A DNA stretch of 61,180 nucleotides. Origin: an uncultured Flavobacterium sp. GTDB taxonomy: Bacteria > Bacteroidota > Bacteroidia > Flavobacteriales > Flavobacteriaceae. Made by a program: the position numbers and the translations under genes. Where the stretch lies: assembly GCF_937967675.1 (NCBI RefSeq), contig NZ_CALBSN010000124.1, positions 1 to 61,180 of the forward strand, written 5' to 3'. Under the pieces are notes generated by a model. The model was not told the origin of the DNA. It was given only the letters and a program-made list of their open reading frames with translations, and did no database searches. Below, one piece after another: positions 18,358 to 27,659 of this stretch; the first letter of the stretch is position 1; the number at the start of each line of letters is the position of its first letter.

Positions 18358-19536
18358 TTAATTTATTACATGATTATTCATTCTTGTTGAACCTATTAAA
18401 ATTGCAAAAACAAACCAAACAAACAAACTAGAAATAGCTCCCCCCGCTTTAAATATATGGAGCGTTATTGCAGAAAAAAGCAAAAAAATTAACACTGTTT
18501 TTGTCCTTTTGAAATTATTATGTGCAAGGATTAAAAGTCTAAAATAAAAAATCATAAATACGATAAAACCAATTAAGCCCGTTGTAGCTAATATTTCAAG
18601 AAAAGCATTATGAGCTCCCATTGCCCCACCAAAAGTTTCTTTCATCATAGGTTTAAAACCAGACCTCCCTACTCCTAAAAATGGATTATCAACAAAAAAA
18701 CCAAATGCAATTTCCCATATATCATTTCTTCCTGTTTTCCCTTCATCTACAAATTGCATAAATCTAGTATAAAAAATCTCATTACTTAAAAAATAATTAA
18801 ATAATAATACTCCTACAATAGAAGCTAAAATTATTATTAAAAATTTAACTTTAAAATTTTTCTTTAAAAGCAAAATCATAACTGCTGCTCCAATGAAAAA
18901 TGTAAAAACTGCACCTCTTGAAGCAGTTGCTGAAATTAAAGGAAATATAGGAACTAACATGAGTCCCATAAAAATTTTATAAATTATATTAAATTTTTGT
19001 TCCAAAATAAATGAAAGCAAAATTAAAGCTCCTATAACAGCCTTAATACCTATATTATTTGGATTTTCACCAAAAATTATAAGCCTACTCTCACCTTCTG
19101 TAAAATCAATATCTACACCTATTCCAAACAGAAATAAAACACTTAATAAAAAAATACCAAACGTATATATTTTTAAAACATACAATAGAATTGTTGGGTT
19201 TGATATCAAGTGATTTCCTAAAATTAACAATAAAAATAAAAATTTTAAAATTCTTGTAGTAAAAAGATCATTTAATTCTTCTATATAGGTAATATTTAAA
19301 AATGATGATATTGCTTCTATCAGTAGAAATAATAAAATAGGTTTAATATAAGGCCCCAGGTAAAAAAAAGATAAACGTTTATTAAGAAATGGTAAAGTGG
19401 AAATTATATAAATAAAAAAAACAACCATTGTTATAGAAAGTACTCCTTTTAAATCAAAAGGATTCCAAAATTCAAAAACAACAGAAAGTACTAATAAGTA
19501 CAAACAGAAATCATTTATTTTTTTTAAAAAAATCAT
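18358..19536 (-). CDS. Wzy/WaaL-type O-antigen polymerase or ligase
   Basis: This 392-aa protein has about 10-11 transmembrane segments. The largest extracytoplasmic loop lies around residues 240-305 and holds GRNDIWEIAFGFF and NPFLGVGRSGF followed by GAHNAFLEILATTGLIGF, the pattern of the O-antigen ligase/polymerase superfamily. The superfamily joins lipid-linked oligosaccharides in the periplasm. Because a flippase and an initiating transferase share the operon, I favour polymerase (Wzy) over ligase (WaaL), but sequence alone cannot separate them. Confidence 0.82.
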   Translation of the reverse strand: MIFLKKINDFCLYLLVLSVVFEFWNPFDLKGVLSITMVVFFIYIISTLPFLNKRLSFFYLGPYIKPILLFLLIEAISSFLNITYIEELNDLFTTRILKFLFLLLILGNHLISNPTILLYVLKIYTFGIFLLSVLFLFGIGVDIDFTEGESRLIIFGENPNNIGIKAVIGALILLSFILEQKFNIIYKIFMGLMLVPIFPLISATASRGAVFTFFIGAAVMILLLKKNFKVKFLIIILASIVGVLLFNYFLSNEIFYTRFMQFVDEGKTGRNDIWEIAFGFFVDNPFLGVGRSGFKPMMKETFGGAMGAHNAFLEILATTGLIGFIVFMIFYFRLLILAHNNFKRTKTVLIFLLFSAITLHIFKAGGAISSLFVWFVFAILIGSTRMNNHVIN

Positions 19537-19540
19537 ATTT

Positions 19541-20548
19541 TTATTTTTGACATAATACTATTTCCTTAGAAAAACTTGATAAATCATTCCATATTTTTTG
19601 CAAATTTTTCATATGGACTTCATTGGTATAATTTGGAAGTTTTATATAATGATAGTCAATATTTTCGCCAAATAAGTTTCTAACATTAAATAAGGCAGAA
19701 GAATGGAAAGTAATTATTCGATTTGGCAACTTTTCCAATGAAGATAAATATATTTCTATTGGAAAATCATTTCGTTGCACGCTCATAATTTGCTCTATTT
19801 TTTTTAGTTTTTTTGTTGATTCAAAAATTCTAGGTACATAAATAATTTCTTTTTGAAACATATCTCTAATTTTAACTAAGATATCTAAATAATTATCCTC
19901 AGATATATACCCTCTTTCAACATGTGGATCTCCTATAAATATAATGTAATCGTTTATATTTGAAAACGATATGTTTTTTAGGTAATTAAAATTATTATTA
20001 ACTATTTTATATTTAAATTTCTGTAAAAAAAAAGAACCATAAGAAGTGAAATACTGATCAAATAATATATCATAATTATTAATTCTTAAAAATTTGTATA
20101 ATAATTTGTTTTTATAATTCTTAAAATATTTAAAAGGATTTTCTGCTTTATAATTTACCGATCCTGAACCGTCATCAATAAATGAAATTGTAACATTTTT
20201 AGATTTTTTGCAAGCATATCTGTAAAATGCATTTAAATCATTTCCAACCAAATGCCCTTCATTAAATTTAAACAAAAATATCTTGAAAAAACTGATAAGA
20301 TTTATTAATACAAAATTATATCTTGCAATTTTTTTATTTAATAAAAAAGTTGGAGGCATAAATATAACTTCATCAAAGTAATGGTTTTTAATCAAAGACA
20401 ATACTTCTAATCTTGAATTTATTTTTTTGTTACATACAAACAATACATTATAACCTTTATCTAATTGATAATTCTTAATATACTCTACACAATTAATAAC
20501 TTGTAATCCCGTTACAACAAAAAAATAATTTTTATTCCTTTTACTCAT
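19541..20548 (-). CDS. Sialyltransferase-like (polysialyltransferase/GT52-type) protein
   Basis: This 335-aa cytoplasmic protein has no signal peptide. It opens with FFVVTGLQVINCVEYI, resembling the first strand of bacterial sialyltransferase-type GT-B folds. SFIDDGSGS fits the D/E-D/E-G motif of GT52/polysialyltransferase-like families, and TFHSSALFNV fits the late Ser/Thr motif. The expected His-Pro motif is not clear: IYVPRIFES has Arg-Ile in its place. It lies between Wzy and the GT2/NeuA-like fusion, next to NeuB, so transfer of a CMP-activated nonulosonic acid is the likeliest job. Overall similarity is weak, so this remains tentative. Confidence 0.5.
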   Translation of the reverse strand: MSKRNKNYFFVVTGLQVINCVEYIKNYQLDKGYNVLFVCNKKINSRLEVLSLIKNHYFDEVIFMPPTFLLNKKIARYNFVLINLISFFKIFLFKFNEGHLVGNDLNAFYRYACKKSKNVTISFIDDGSGSVNYKAENPFKYFKNYKNKLLYKFLRINNYDILFDQYFTSYGSFFLQKFKYKIVNNNFNYLKNISFSNINDYIIFIGDPHVERGYISEDNYLDILVKIRDMFQKEIIYVPRIFESTKKLKKIEQIMSVQRNDFPIEIYLSSLEKLPNRIITFHSSALFNVRNLFGENIDYHYIKLPNYTNEVHMKNLQKIWNDLSSFSKEIVLCQK

Positions 20549-20559
20549 TAAAATTATTA

Positions 20560-21945
20560 TTAATTAAAATTATTAGATATAATTTCAAAAACAGAAAAAT
20601 CCCATGTTGAAAAAACACCAAAAGAAACTTTTTCATCAACGACAATATGACCTACTTTTCCCGATAGCATTTTACCGCTATTTTTGAAATTATCGACTTT
20701 TGACAACATAATTCCTCCTTGACCCTTATATATAGCTTCTCTTTCAAGCCTTGTAAATTTGTCTTGCTCTAAAATAGGTATTAAACCATGACCTGTATGC
20801 TGAAAATACATTTTATTATCTAATCTAACACTAATTAAAGAATCTGCCTTAAAAATGGCTAACGTGTTAATAGCATCATCAACTATATCTGTTGTAACAA
20901 ATGGATAATCTAAAGAAAAAGATAGTATAGCTTCTGGATAAATTTGTTTTTGAAAAAGAGTATCTAAAATAAAATTAAAAGTGCTATTTAAAGTTTCACC
21001 TGATTTTGATAACTGAAAAGGTCTTTTAATTATTAGCAATTTTGAAAAATTTGTTTTCTTACTTTCAATAAAATCTAATATTTCTTTATCAGAAGATGTA
21101 ACAACAATCCAATCGATTTTTTTCGAATTTTCTAATTTTTCTAAAGCCAATTCCAAAATAGTATTATGGTTAGAATTTTTGTACAATGGCCAATTAATCT
21201 TATTAATAAATGTATTTCTCACTGGAATTATTGCCACTGTTTTAGGAGTGATTAACTTAAAAGATTCAACATAAGTCTCTTTAATTTTTTTTCTTGTGGA
21301 TAAAATTCTTTCTTCATTACCTGTAAGATTATTTCCGTGTCTTCTATAATAAAAAAGAGGTTTATTAATATTAGTGACTTTGTAATGCATAATAAATTTG
21401 ATCCATAAATCATATCCATCTTGACAAGTAAAGCTCTCATTATAACCTCCTAACATTCTCAAATTTTCTAGACGTATCATTGTACATGCTCCGTGAGCAG
21501 GTTGATCAAAAAGAGAAACATCCTTATCAAAATCATGTCTTATCTCTTCTCCTGTGATAATACCATCATCATTGGTGTAGTAATAGTCAGGAAAAACTAA
21601 TCCTAAATCTGTATCATTTTCCAATGTAGAAACCATAATCTCTAATGCATCTGGTGTTAAAAAATCATCTGCATCTAATCGCATAATATATTTAGCAACA
21701 GAAGCCCTCATCGCAATATTATTGGTCACGTTTAATCCTTTGTTTTGTTGATAAATTATATTTATCTTAGGATTATCCCTATATTGTTCAATAATTTCTT
21801 TACTATCATCTACTGAGCCATCATCGATTATAAAAAGTTCAAAGTCTTGAAATGTTTGCACCAAAACACTTTCTATAGATTGTTTTATATACTTCCCATA
21901 ATTATAGTTTGTAATATAAACGGTTAATAAAGGATTACGATTCAT
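20560..21945 (-). CDS. GT2 glycosyltransferase fused to NeuA-like cytidylyltransferase domain
   Basis: I start at the ATG at 21945, giving 461 aa; a TTG two codons earlier is possible. Residues 1 to about 225 are a GT-A family 2 domain: VYITNYNYGKYIKQSIESVL, LFIIDDGSVDDS and MRLDADDFLTPDAL, the DxD-like metal site. Residues about 230-461 look like a CMP-sialate synthetase: VAIIPVRN at its start, LSFSLDYPFVTTDIVDDA in the middle, and HIVVDEKVSFGVFSTWDFSV like the NeuA C-terminus. The usual basic glycine-rich ARGGSKG loop is replaced by VRNTFINKIN, so CTP binding may be lost. It lies 7 bp from the NeuB-like gene. Confidence 0.75.
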   Translation of the reverse strand: MNRNPLLTVYITNYNYGKYIKQSIESVLVQTFQDFELFIIDDGSVDDSKEIIEQYRDNPKINIIYQQNKGLNVTNNIAMRASVAKYIMRLDADDFLTPDALEIMVSTLENDTDLGLVFPDYYYTNDDGIITGEEIRHDFDKDVSLFDQPAHGACTMIRLENLRMLGGYNESFTCQDGYDLWIKFIMHYKVTNINKPLFYYRRHGNNLTGNEERILSTRKKIKETYVESFKLITPKTVAIIPVRNTFINKINWPLYKNSNHNTILELALEKLENSKKIDWIVVTSSDKEILDFIESKKTNFSKLLIIKRPFQLSKSGETLNSTFNFILDTLFQKQIYPEAILSFSLDYPFVTTDIVDDAINTLAIFKADSLISVRLDNKMYFQHTGHGLIPILEQDKFTRLEREAIYKGQGGIMLSKVDNFKNSGKMLSGKVGHIVVDEKVSFGVFSTWDFSVFEIISNNFN

Positions 21946-21952
21946 TTGCAAA

Positions 21953-22987
21953 TTATTCTATTAAATTCCAATCTAATTTTTGATGTTTAATGACATCTTT
22001 TTTTATTATTTTTCCTATCAATTTATCAAAATCTCTTGCGTCAATTCCATGATTTGGGCGCAAAACTGTTAGATTATTTTCTGTCAAGACTTCTCCTGCT
22101 TTAATGTCTTTTGAAGGATAAACTGCTCTTCTAAATGATTCAACATGACCATTTTCTATTTCTATTGTTACAGGTTTCTTAACACTATTTCCTTTTAGTT
22201 CGTTAATAAGTTGAATTTCTTGAATTAATTCAGTTATTTCACTAGGGGTTAATGAAACTTTATGATCTCTAAATTGCTTTCCTTCTCTAGAATCTGTGAA
22301 ATGAAATTCAAGAATTTCTGCCCCAATAGCAACTGCATAATTTAACGCTTTACTTCCTTCTGTATGATCAGAATAACCAATTGTTAGATTAGTTAATTCT
22401 TTTAACCTTTTCATTACATTTAAATTTGCATCTGCGCTTGGTATTGGATACATACTAGTACATTGCAAAACTGCCAACATTTCTGATGACTTATAATCTG
22501 AATTTATTGATTGAATATATTCTATTGTTTTTAAAACTTCATCTTCTGAAGAAAGACCTGTTGAAACTATAATAGGTTTTCCTTTCTCGGCAGTTTTTTT
22601 TAATAAAGAATAAGCCGTTAAATCTCCACTGCCAATTTTATACAAACTAATATATTTATCTAGCCAAGTCATTGCATCAATATCCCAAACCGAAGAAGTG
22701 TATAATATACCAGCTTCTTTAACCATTTCGGCTAAATATATATGATTATCCTTCGTAAGCTCGAATTTTTTAAAATGCTTATTCCTATCTGGACTTTCCA
22801 ATTGAGATACTAGTGTATCTCCAGTGTATATTTGAAACTTAACATAATCAACGTTAGTATCAATAGCAAGTTGAGAAAGTTTCTTAGCATATTCAAAATC
22901 ACCTTCATGATTACCACCAATTTCTGCAATTAAAAGTGGGCCAAATTTCCCATGAAAGGGACTATTTATTTTTGTATCTCTTTCCAT
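21953..22987 (-). CDS. neuB: NeuB-like nonulosonic (sialic) acid synthase
   Basis: This 344-aa protein matches the NeuB/SpsE family, which condenses phosphoenolpyruvate with an N-acetylated hexose to give a nine-carbon acid. The TIM barrel shows IAEIGGNHEGDFEYAKKL, DYVKFQIYTGD, YKIGSGDLTAY, VSTGLSS, LQCTSMYPIP, IGYSDHTEG and EFHFTD. A C-terminal SAF/antifreeze-like domain (about 280-344) has AVYPSKDIKAGEVLT and GIDARDFDKLIGK. The exact product (Neu5Ac, legionaminic, pseudaminic or other) cannot be told. The start overlaps the cytidylyltransferase gene by 22 bp. No NeuC-type epimerase or PseBC genes lie nearby. Confidence 0.88.
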   Translation of the reverse strand: MERDTKINSPFHGKFGPLLIAEIGGNHEGDFEYAKKLSQLAIDTNVDYVKFQIYTGDTLVSQLESPDRNKHFKKFELTKDNHIYLAEMVKEAGILYTSSVWDIDAMTWLDKYISLYKIGSGDLTAYSLLKKTAEKGKPIIVSTGLSSEDEVLKTIEYIQSINSDYKSSEMLAVLQCTSMYPIPSADANLNVMKRLKELTNLTIGYSDHTEGSKALNYAVAIGAEILEFHFTDSREGKQFRDHKVSLTPSEITELIQEIQLINELKGNSVKKPVTIEIENGHVESFRRAVYPSKDIKAGEVLTENNLTVLRPNHGIDARDFDKLIGKIIKKDVIKHQKLDWNLIE

Positions 22988-23658
22988 ATATTGTATATCT
23001 CATATAAATTATAATTAAAATGGTCTCCATTAAAATGTTGTATTATTTTTTCTGTTCTTTCAAAATCTTCTGCAGTATCTAAAGCCATCTGTATACCTGA
23101 CGCTTCAGGTAGTAATGAATTTGAATAGTAGAAATTATTTTCTGATGGATAATCATAGGCATATAAAGTTACATGTTCTCTATATTTATCTTCCTTATTT
23201 ATTTGTTGTAATAAAGATTCAAAGTAGGATAGTTTAAGAATTTCAATACTCATACCTTTAGGAAAAGTCCTATCTTTTACATTAGTAATAAAATCATATT
23301 TTCCAGTTTTGGCTATTGTTATCATATCCTTTAATATATTTATGTCTAAAAAGATATTGTCACCATTAATTCTAACAATGTAATCCCAATTTTTATTCTT
23401 TCCTGCTTGAAAAAAACGCTCTGCGACATTATCTAAAGATCCCCGAAAACAATCTATTCCTATGTTTTGAGCAAATTGCTCGATTTTATCATCACTATTT
23501 TCTAAAGAAGTTGCTATAACTATTTTTTCTATATCAACAACTTGAGAAATTCTTTCAATAATATATTGAAGTATTGGTTTTCCACTTATCACCATCAAGG
23601 CTTTACCTGGTAAACGATTAGATGAAAATCTAGACAAAACTACAACACCAATCTTCAT
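22966..23658 (-). CDS. SpsF-like cytidylyltransferase
   Basis: This 230-aa protein is of the SpsF/CMP-sugar transferase type. The N-terminal nucleotide loop VVLSRFSSNRLPGKAL is complete. It is followed by GKPILQYIIERI, IVIATS, DCFRGSLDNVAERF and VRINGDNIFLD, which holds the metal-binding Asp. Family members are thought to activate sugars with CTP. The gene overlaps NeuB by 22 bp and the acyltransferase gene by 4 bp. It is the better candidate here for making the CMP-nonulosonate, since its binding loop is intact while that of the fused NeuA-like domain is not. Confidence 0.8.
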   Translation of the reverse strand: MKIGVVVLSRFSSNRLPGKALMVISGKPILQYIIERISQVVDIEKIVIATSLENSDDKIEQFAQNIGIDCFRGSLDNVAERFFQAGKNKNWDYIVRINGDNIFLDINILKDMITIAKTGKYDFITNVKDRTFPKGMSIEILKLSYFESLLQQINKEDKYREHVTLYAYDYPSENNFYYSNSLLPEASGIQMALDTAEDFERTEKIIQHFNGDHFNYNLYEIYNIWKEIQK

Positions 23659-24200
23659 CTTTCACCAATTTTTTTTGCTGGAGAACCTCCCCAAATTTCA
23701 TTTTCTGGAACATTACAATTAACTACAGAATTAGCCGCAATTACAGCACCATTAGAGATTGTAACCCCTTTTAAAATTGTAACATTACTGGCTATCCAAA
23801 CATCATTACCAATTTTAATTTCATCTGTAATATTTGTTTGAGTATTGATATTGATACCTTTTTTAATTTGATGATTGCTATCAACAATATAAACAAAAGG
23901 GGCAATAAGACAATCATCACCAATCTCAATTTTTTTGGAAGCAAAAATAAAAGTATGATAACCTATAGTTGTTCTTTTTCCCACAACAACAGTAGCTTCC
24001 GCATTGCATGAACAAATTCGAGCTCCTTCTTTTATAATTACTTCATCATCAATGTAAATGTTCTTAGGGAATCTCATAAACTCTACATGTTTATCAATAA
24101 AAACCATTTTACCCAATTTCCCTAAAAAAAATCTATTTTTAATCATTCTAAAATAATTAAAAATACTAAAATGGAGGTGTTTGCGTAATTGTGATTTCAT
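23655..24200 (-). CDS. Hexapeptide-repeat acyltransferase (WbbJ/Maa-like)
   Basis: I start at the Met at 24200 (181 aa), 2 bp after the flippase stop; an upstream Met at 24248 would overlap the flippase by 46 bp. The protein is a left-handed beta-helix transferase: repeats such as IKEGARICSCNAEATVVVG and GYHTFIFASKKIEIG lead to the catalytic-His region VDSNHQIKKG. IGNDVWIASNVTILKGVTI and GAVIAANSVV follow, ending WGGSPAKKIGER. Such proteins acetylate sugars, often at a hydroxyl. It would modify a repeat-unit sugar or the nonulosonate. Confidence 0.85.
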   Translation of the reverse strand: MKSQLRKHLHFSIFNYFRMIKNRFFLGKLGKMVFIDKHVEFMRFPKNIYIDDEVIIKEGARICSCNAEATVVVGKRTTIGYHTFIFASKKIEIGDDCLIAPFVYIVDSNHQIKKGININTQTNITDEIKIGNDVWIASNVTILKGVTISNGAVIAANSVVNCNVPENEIWGGSPAKKIGER

Positions 24201-24202
24201 AT

Positions 24203-25498
24203 TTAGATATCTTTTATTTTTTTTGATGTAGTATACAAAAATCTCCAATAATTGAAAAAATTAAACATCTCAGACATTAATGCCCCAAACGATACTGCAT
24301 TTAACCAAGAATTAAATAACAAATAACCAATTCCAGAAAAAGCAAGAATAAATATGAACCTCATAGTAATTATAACTCGAAATACTTTAAAACTTTTTAA
24401 GCTATTTAAAGCACTATGCATCATGGTGTTTAAACAGAAGAAAACACCTGAAAAAACAGTTATTTGTACTGCTATTATTCCCATTGTATACTTTTCAAAA
24501 TATTGTTCAACAATATATGGAATTGTTAGTGCAATTAGAGTAGCCATTATTGACATCAATATAAATAATTTCCAAATAGCTGACATTGTAAAATCATAAA
24601 CTTTTGATTTATCGCCAGTTTTACCATAAATGTGTGACATTTGAGGAAATAGATACCGATTTATATAAAGTGGAAGCGCCAAAAAAGCATTATTAATACT
24701 TCCAGCAGGAGAATAAAGCCCAACCATTAATGGCCCACTAAAGGCAACCAAAATTAATCTAGGAATACTTCTACTCACAGATGCCAGATAATTCCAAATA
24801 TACATAGGCATACCAATACCAACCATTTCTTTAAAATCTACTAATTTAAATTCATATTTAACTTTATAGGGCCTAAAAACATAATAACCTATATATAACA
24901 TTAATGCAACAACTACTTGATAAATTATATAACCCCACAAATCATAATAATAAACCAAAGGTAATAATAGAAAATATAAAAAACTTGTGAAAAATTGAAC
25001 CTTACCTAAATAAACAAATGCACTAGAAGATCTATATGTTGCCCCCAAAAAAGAAGTTTGAATCCCTAAAGAACTAGTTGAAAATGCTAACACAAACATT
25101 AAAGCATACTCAAAAGTAAAAACTTCAAAAAAAGCAAAAAAAATACCCATTAATAAAATTAAAACCATTAAACCCAAACTAAGAGCAGTTGTATAATATC
25201 CGACTGTTTTTAATTTTTTAAGAGCCTCCTCTCTCTTATCTTGACCTATCAAAAAGGCAATTTCACGATTTAAACCACTAGTAGTCCCTAAGGTGAAAAT
25301 TTGTAAATAGCCAACAAAAACCAAAAAAGATTGCCATTGACCTAAATCAATGGGATCCAACCATCGTAAAATAATTATTCCAGAAATAGTTACTGAAAAT
25401 GTTTTAAACAATCCTGAAGACACGTACAAAACTCCAGCGCTTTTGGATATTTTATTTAAGTATTTTTTCAAAATTTTTTTATCTAATGAGATTAACAC
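24203..25498 (-). CDS. Wzx-like oligosaccharide flippase
   Basis: This 431-aa protein has about 12 transmembrane segments and fits the MATE/Wzx-like polysaccharide export superfamily. The N-terminus (SAGVLYVSSGLFKTFSVTIS, then ILRWLDPIDLGQW) is typical. Later helices contain GIGMPMYIWNYLASVSRS and SGVFFCLNTMMHSALNSL. It is expected to flip the lipid-linked repeat unit to the periplasm for the Wzy-like polymerase. The start is GTG at 25498; no in-frame ATG lies close by. The stop is 2 bp from the acyltransferase start. Confidence 0.88.
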   Translation of the reverse strand: MLISLDKKILKKYLNKISKSAGVLYVSSGLFKTFSVTISGIIILRWLDPIDLGQWQSFLVFVGYLQIFTLGTTSGLNREIAFLIGQDKREEALKKLKTVGYYTTALSLGLMVLILLMGIFFAFFEVFTFEYALMFVLAFSTSSLGIQTSFLGATYRSSSAFVYLGKVQFFTSFLYFLLLPLVYYYDLWGYIIYQVVVALMLYIGYYVFRPYKVKYEFKLVDFKEMVGIGMPMYIWNYLASVSRSIPRLILVAFSGPLMVGLYSPAGSINNAFLALPLYINRYLFPQMSHIYGKTGDKSKVYDFTMSAIWKLFILMSIMATLIALTIPYIVEQYFEKYTMGIIAVQITVFSGVFFCLNTMMHSALNSLKSFKVFRVIITMRFIFILAFSGIGYLLFNSWLNAVSFGALMSEMFNFFNYWRFLYTTSKKIKDI

Positions 25499-25501
25499 CT
25501 A

Positions 25502-26776
<1,275 letters not shown>

Positions 26777-26834
26777 TTTTATTTTATATCTTTAAATAAT
26801 TACACTTTTAATTGATTACTATATTCCTAAGTAT

Positions 26835-26842
26835 CAAAGATA
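26835..26842 (-). promoter_or_regulatory. Candidate -7 element upstream of tviB
   Basis: The minus strand reads TATCTTTG (TAnnTTTG), about 60 bp before the tviB start. The nearest TTG is 30 bp further upstream, outside the usual spacing, so support is partial. This would allow the big operon to be transcribed apart from the regulator gene. Confidence 0.35.
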
Positions 26843-27003
26843 TGCTAGAATATATTAAATAATTTGCTACCTCAATACTTTAAAATAAAGGTAGACTTTT
26901 ATGCTATTCAATGTTATTGCTTTAATTAACTCATATTAACAAAAAATTAATAATTAGTTAGTGGATTTTATCTTTGTATTAAAACACAAAAAATATATTA
27001 CTT

Positions 27004-27510
27004 TTACTTATTTTCAAAAATCAAAAGACCTTCACCTTTAAAATCTATTGTACTTTGAACAATAACTTCTTTTTTTATTTCCTTTTTAATTTTAGGAACT
27101 AATCGATCAATATAATCTTGATTAACCACCTCTCCTTCAATCACAACCTCAATAATACCAGAATCTATTCCTTTTGCATAATCACCAACAAGAAAGATTC
27201 TTGAAATCTCTCCCATTCTTTCTAGTATTTGTGTTGTTATATAATCAATACCAATATATTTTTGAATTAATTGTTGTAAAGTAGCAAATAATGGATGAGC
27301 AGTGTTAGCATAGTACATTACTTTATTATCTGTCTCTTCTCTCAAAATATAACCTGCCTCACTTAAATTATTTAGTTCTTTACGAATGGCATTGGTATTT
27401 TCATTCATTTCTTGCGCCAAACCTCTCAAATAACCTGTATTAGCAGCGTTTATAAAAAACTTAACTAACAACCGTAAACGCGTTTTTGATGTAATAATAC
27501 TATCCAACAT
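27004..27510 (-). CDS. Winged-helix (ArsR-like) transcriptional regulator of polysaccharide locus
   Basis: This 168-aa protein has an N-terminal winged helix (about 1-75) with LRGLAQEMNENTNAIRKELN as recognition helix and GYILREETDNKVMYYANTAH as the wing. The C-terminal part (about 95-165: RIFLVGDYAKGIDSGIIEVV) resembles a nucleotidyltransferase-like sensor fold, seen in regulators beside Bacteroidota capsule loci. It lies between the epimerase and the tviB operon, with its own strong promoter and a terminator upstream. It probably controls the operon; whether it activates or represses is unknown. Confidence 0.72.
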   Translation of the reverse strand: MLDSIITSKTRLRLLVKFFINAANTGYLRGLAQEMNENTNAIRKELNNLSEAGYILREETDNKVMYYANTAHPLFATLQQLIQKYIGIDYITTQILERMGEISRIFLVGDYAKGIDSGIIEVVIEGEVVNQDYIDRLVPKIKKEIKKEVIVQSTIDFKGEGLLIFENK

Positions 27511-27527
27511 ATTTATTTAATGAACAA

Positions 27528-27557
27528 CAAAAGTACTCATTTGTTTTTAATGAGCAA
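27528..27557 (-). promoter_or_regulatory. Promoter of the winged-helix regulator
   Basis: On the minus strand a TTG (27557-27555), a 19-bp spacer and TACTTTTG (27535-27528) match the Bacteroidota consensus. The start codon is at 27510, giving a short leader of about 10-15 bases. Confidence 0.65.
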
Positions 27558-27593
27558 ATTTTTACGCTTCTTTTTACATCGTTTACTTCAACC

Positions 27594-27637
27594 AAAAAAG
27601 GAGACTGACAAACAACATGTTACCGTTCTCCTTTTTT
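27594..27637 (-). terminator. Terminator after the UDP-sugar epimerase
   Basis: Arms aaaaaaggaga (27594-27604) and tctcctttttt (27627-27637) pair around a loop of 22 bases, ending in a U run. It lies 22 bp past the epimerase stop and separates that transcript from the regulator. Confidence 0.65.
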
Positions 27638-27659
27638 AGTAAAATCATTTACCATTCTT

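Noticed and set aside
20560..21945. Possibility that the GT2/NeuA-like fusion is a frameshift or assembly artefact
   Set aside because: The frame is continuous with a plausible linker near residue 228 and matching codon use; no sign of a lost stop.
26969..26976. Plus-strand TATCTTTG resembling a -7 box
   Set aside because: No -33 partner, and the only thing downstream is the antisense strand of the regulator gene.
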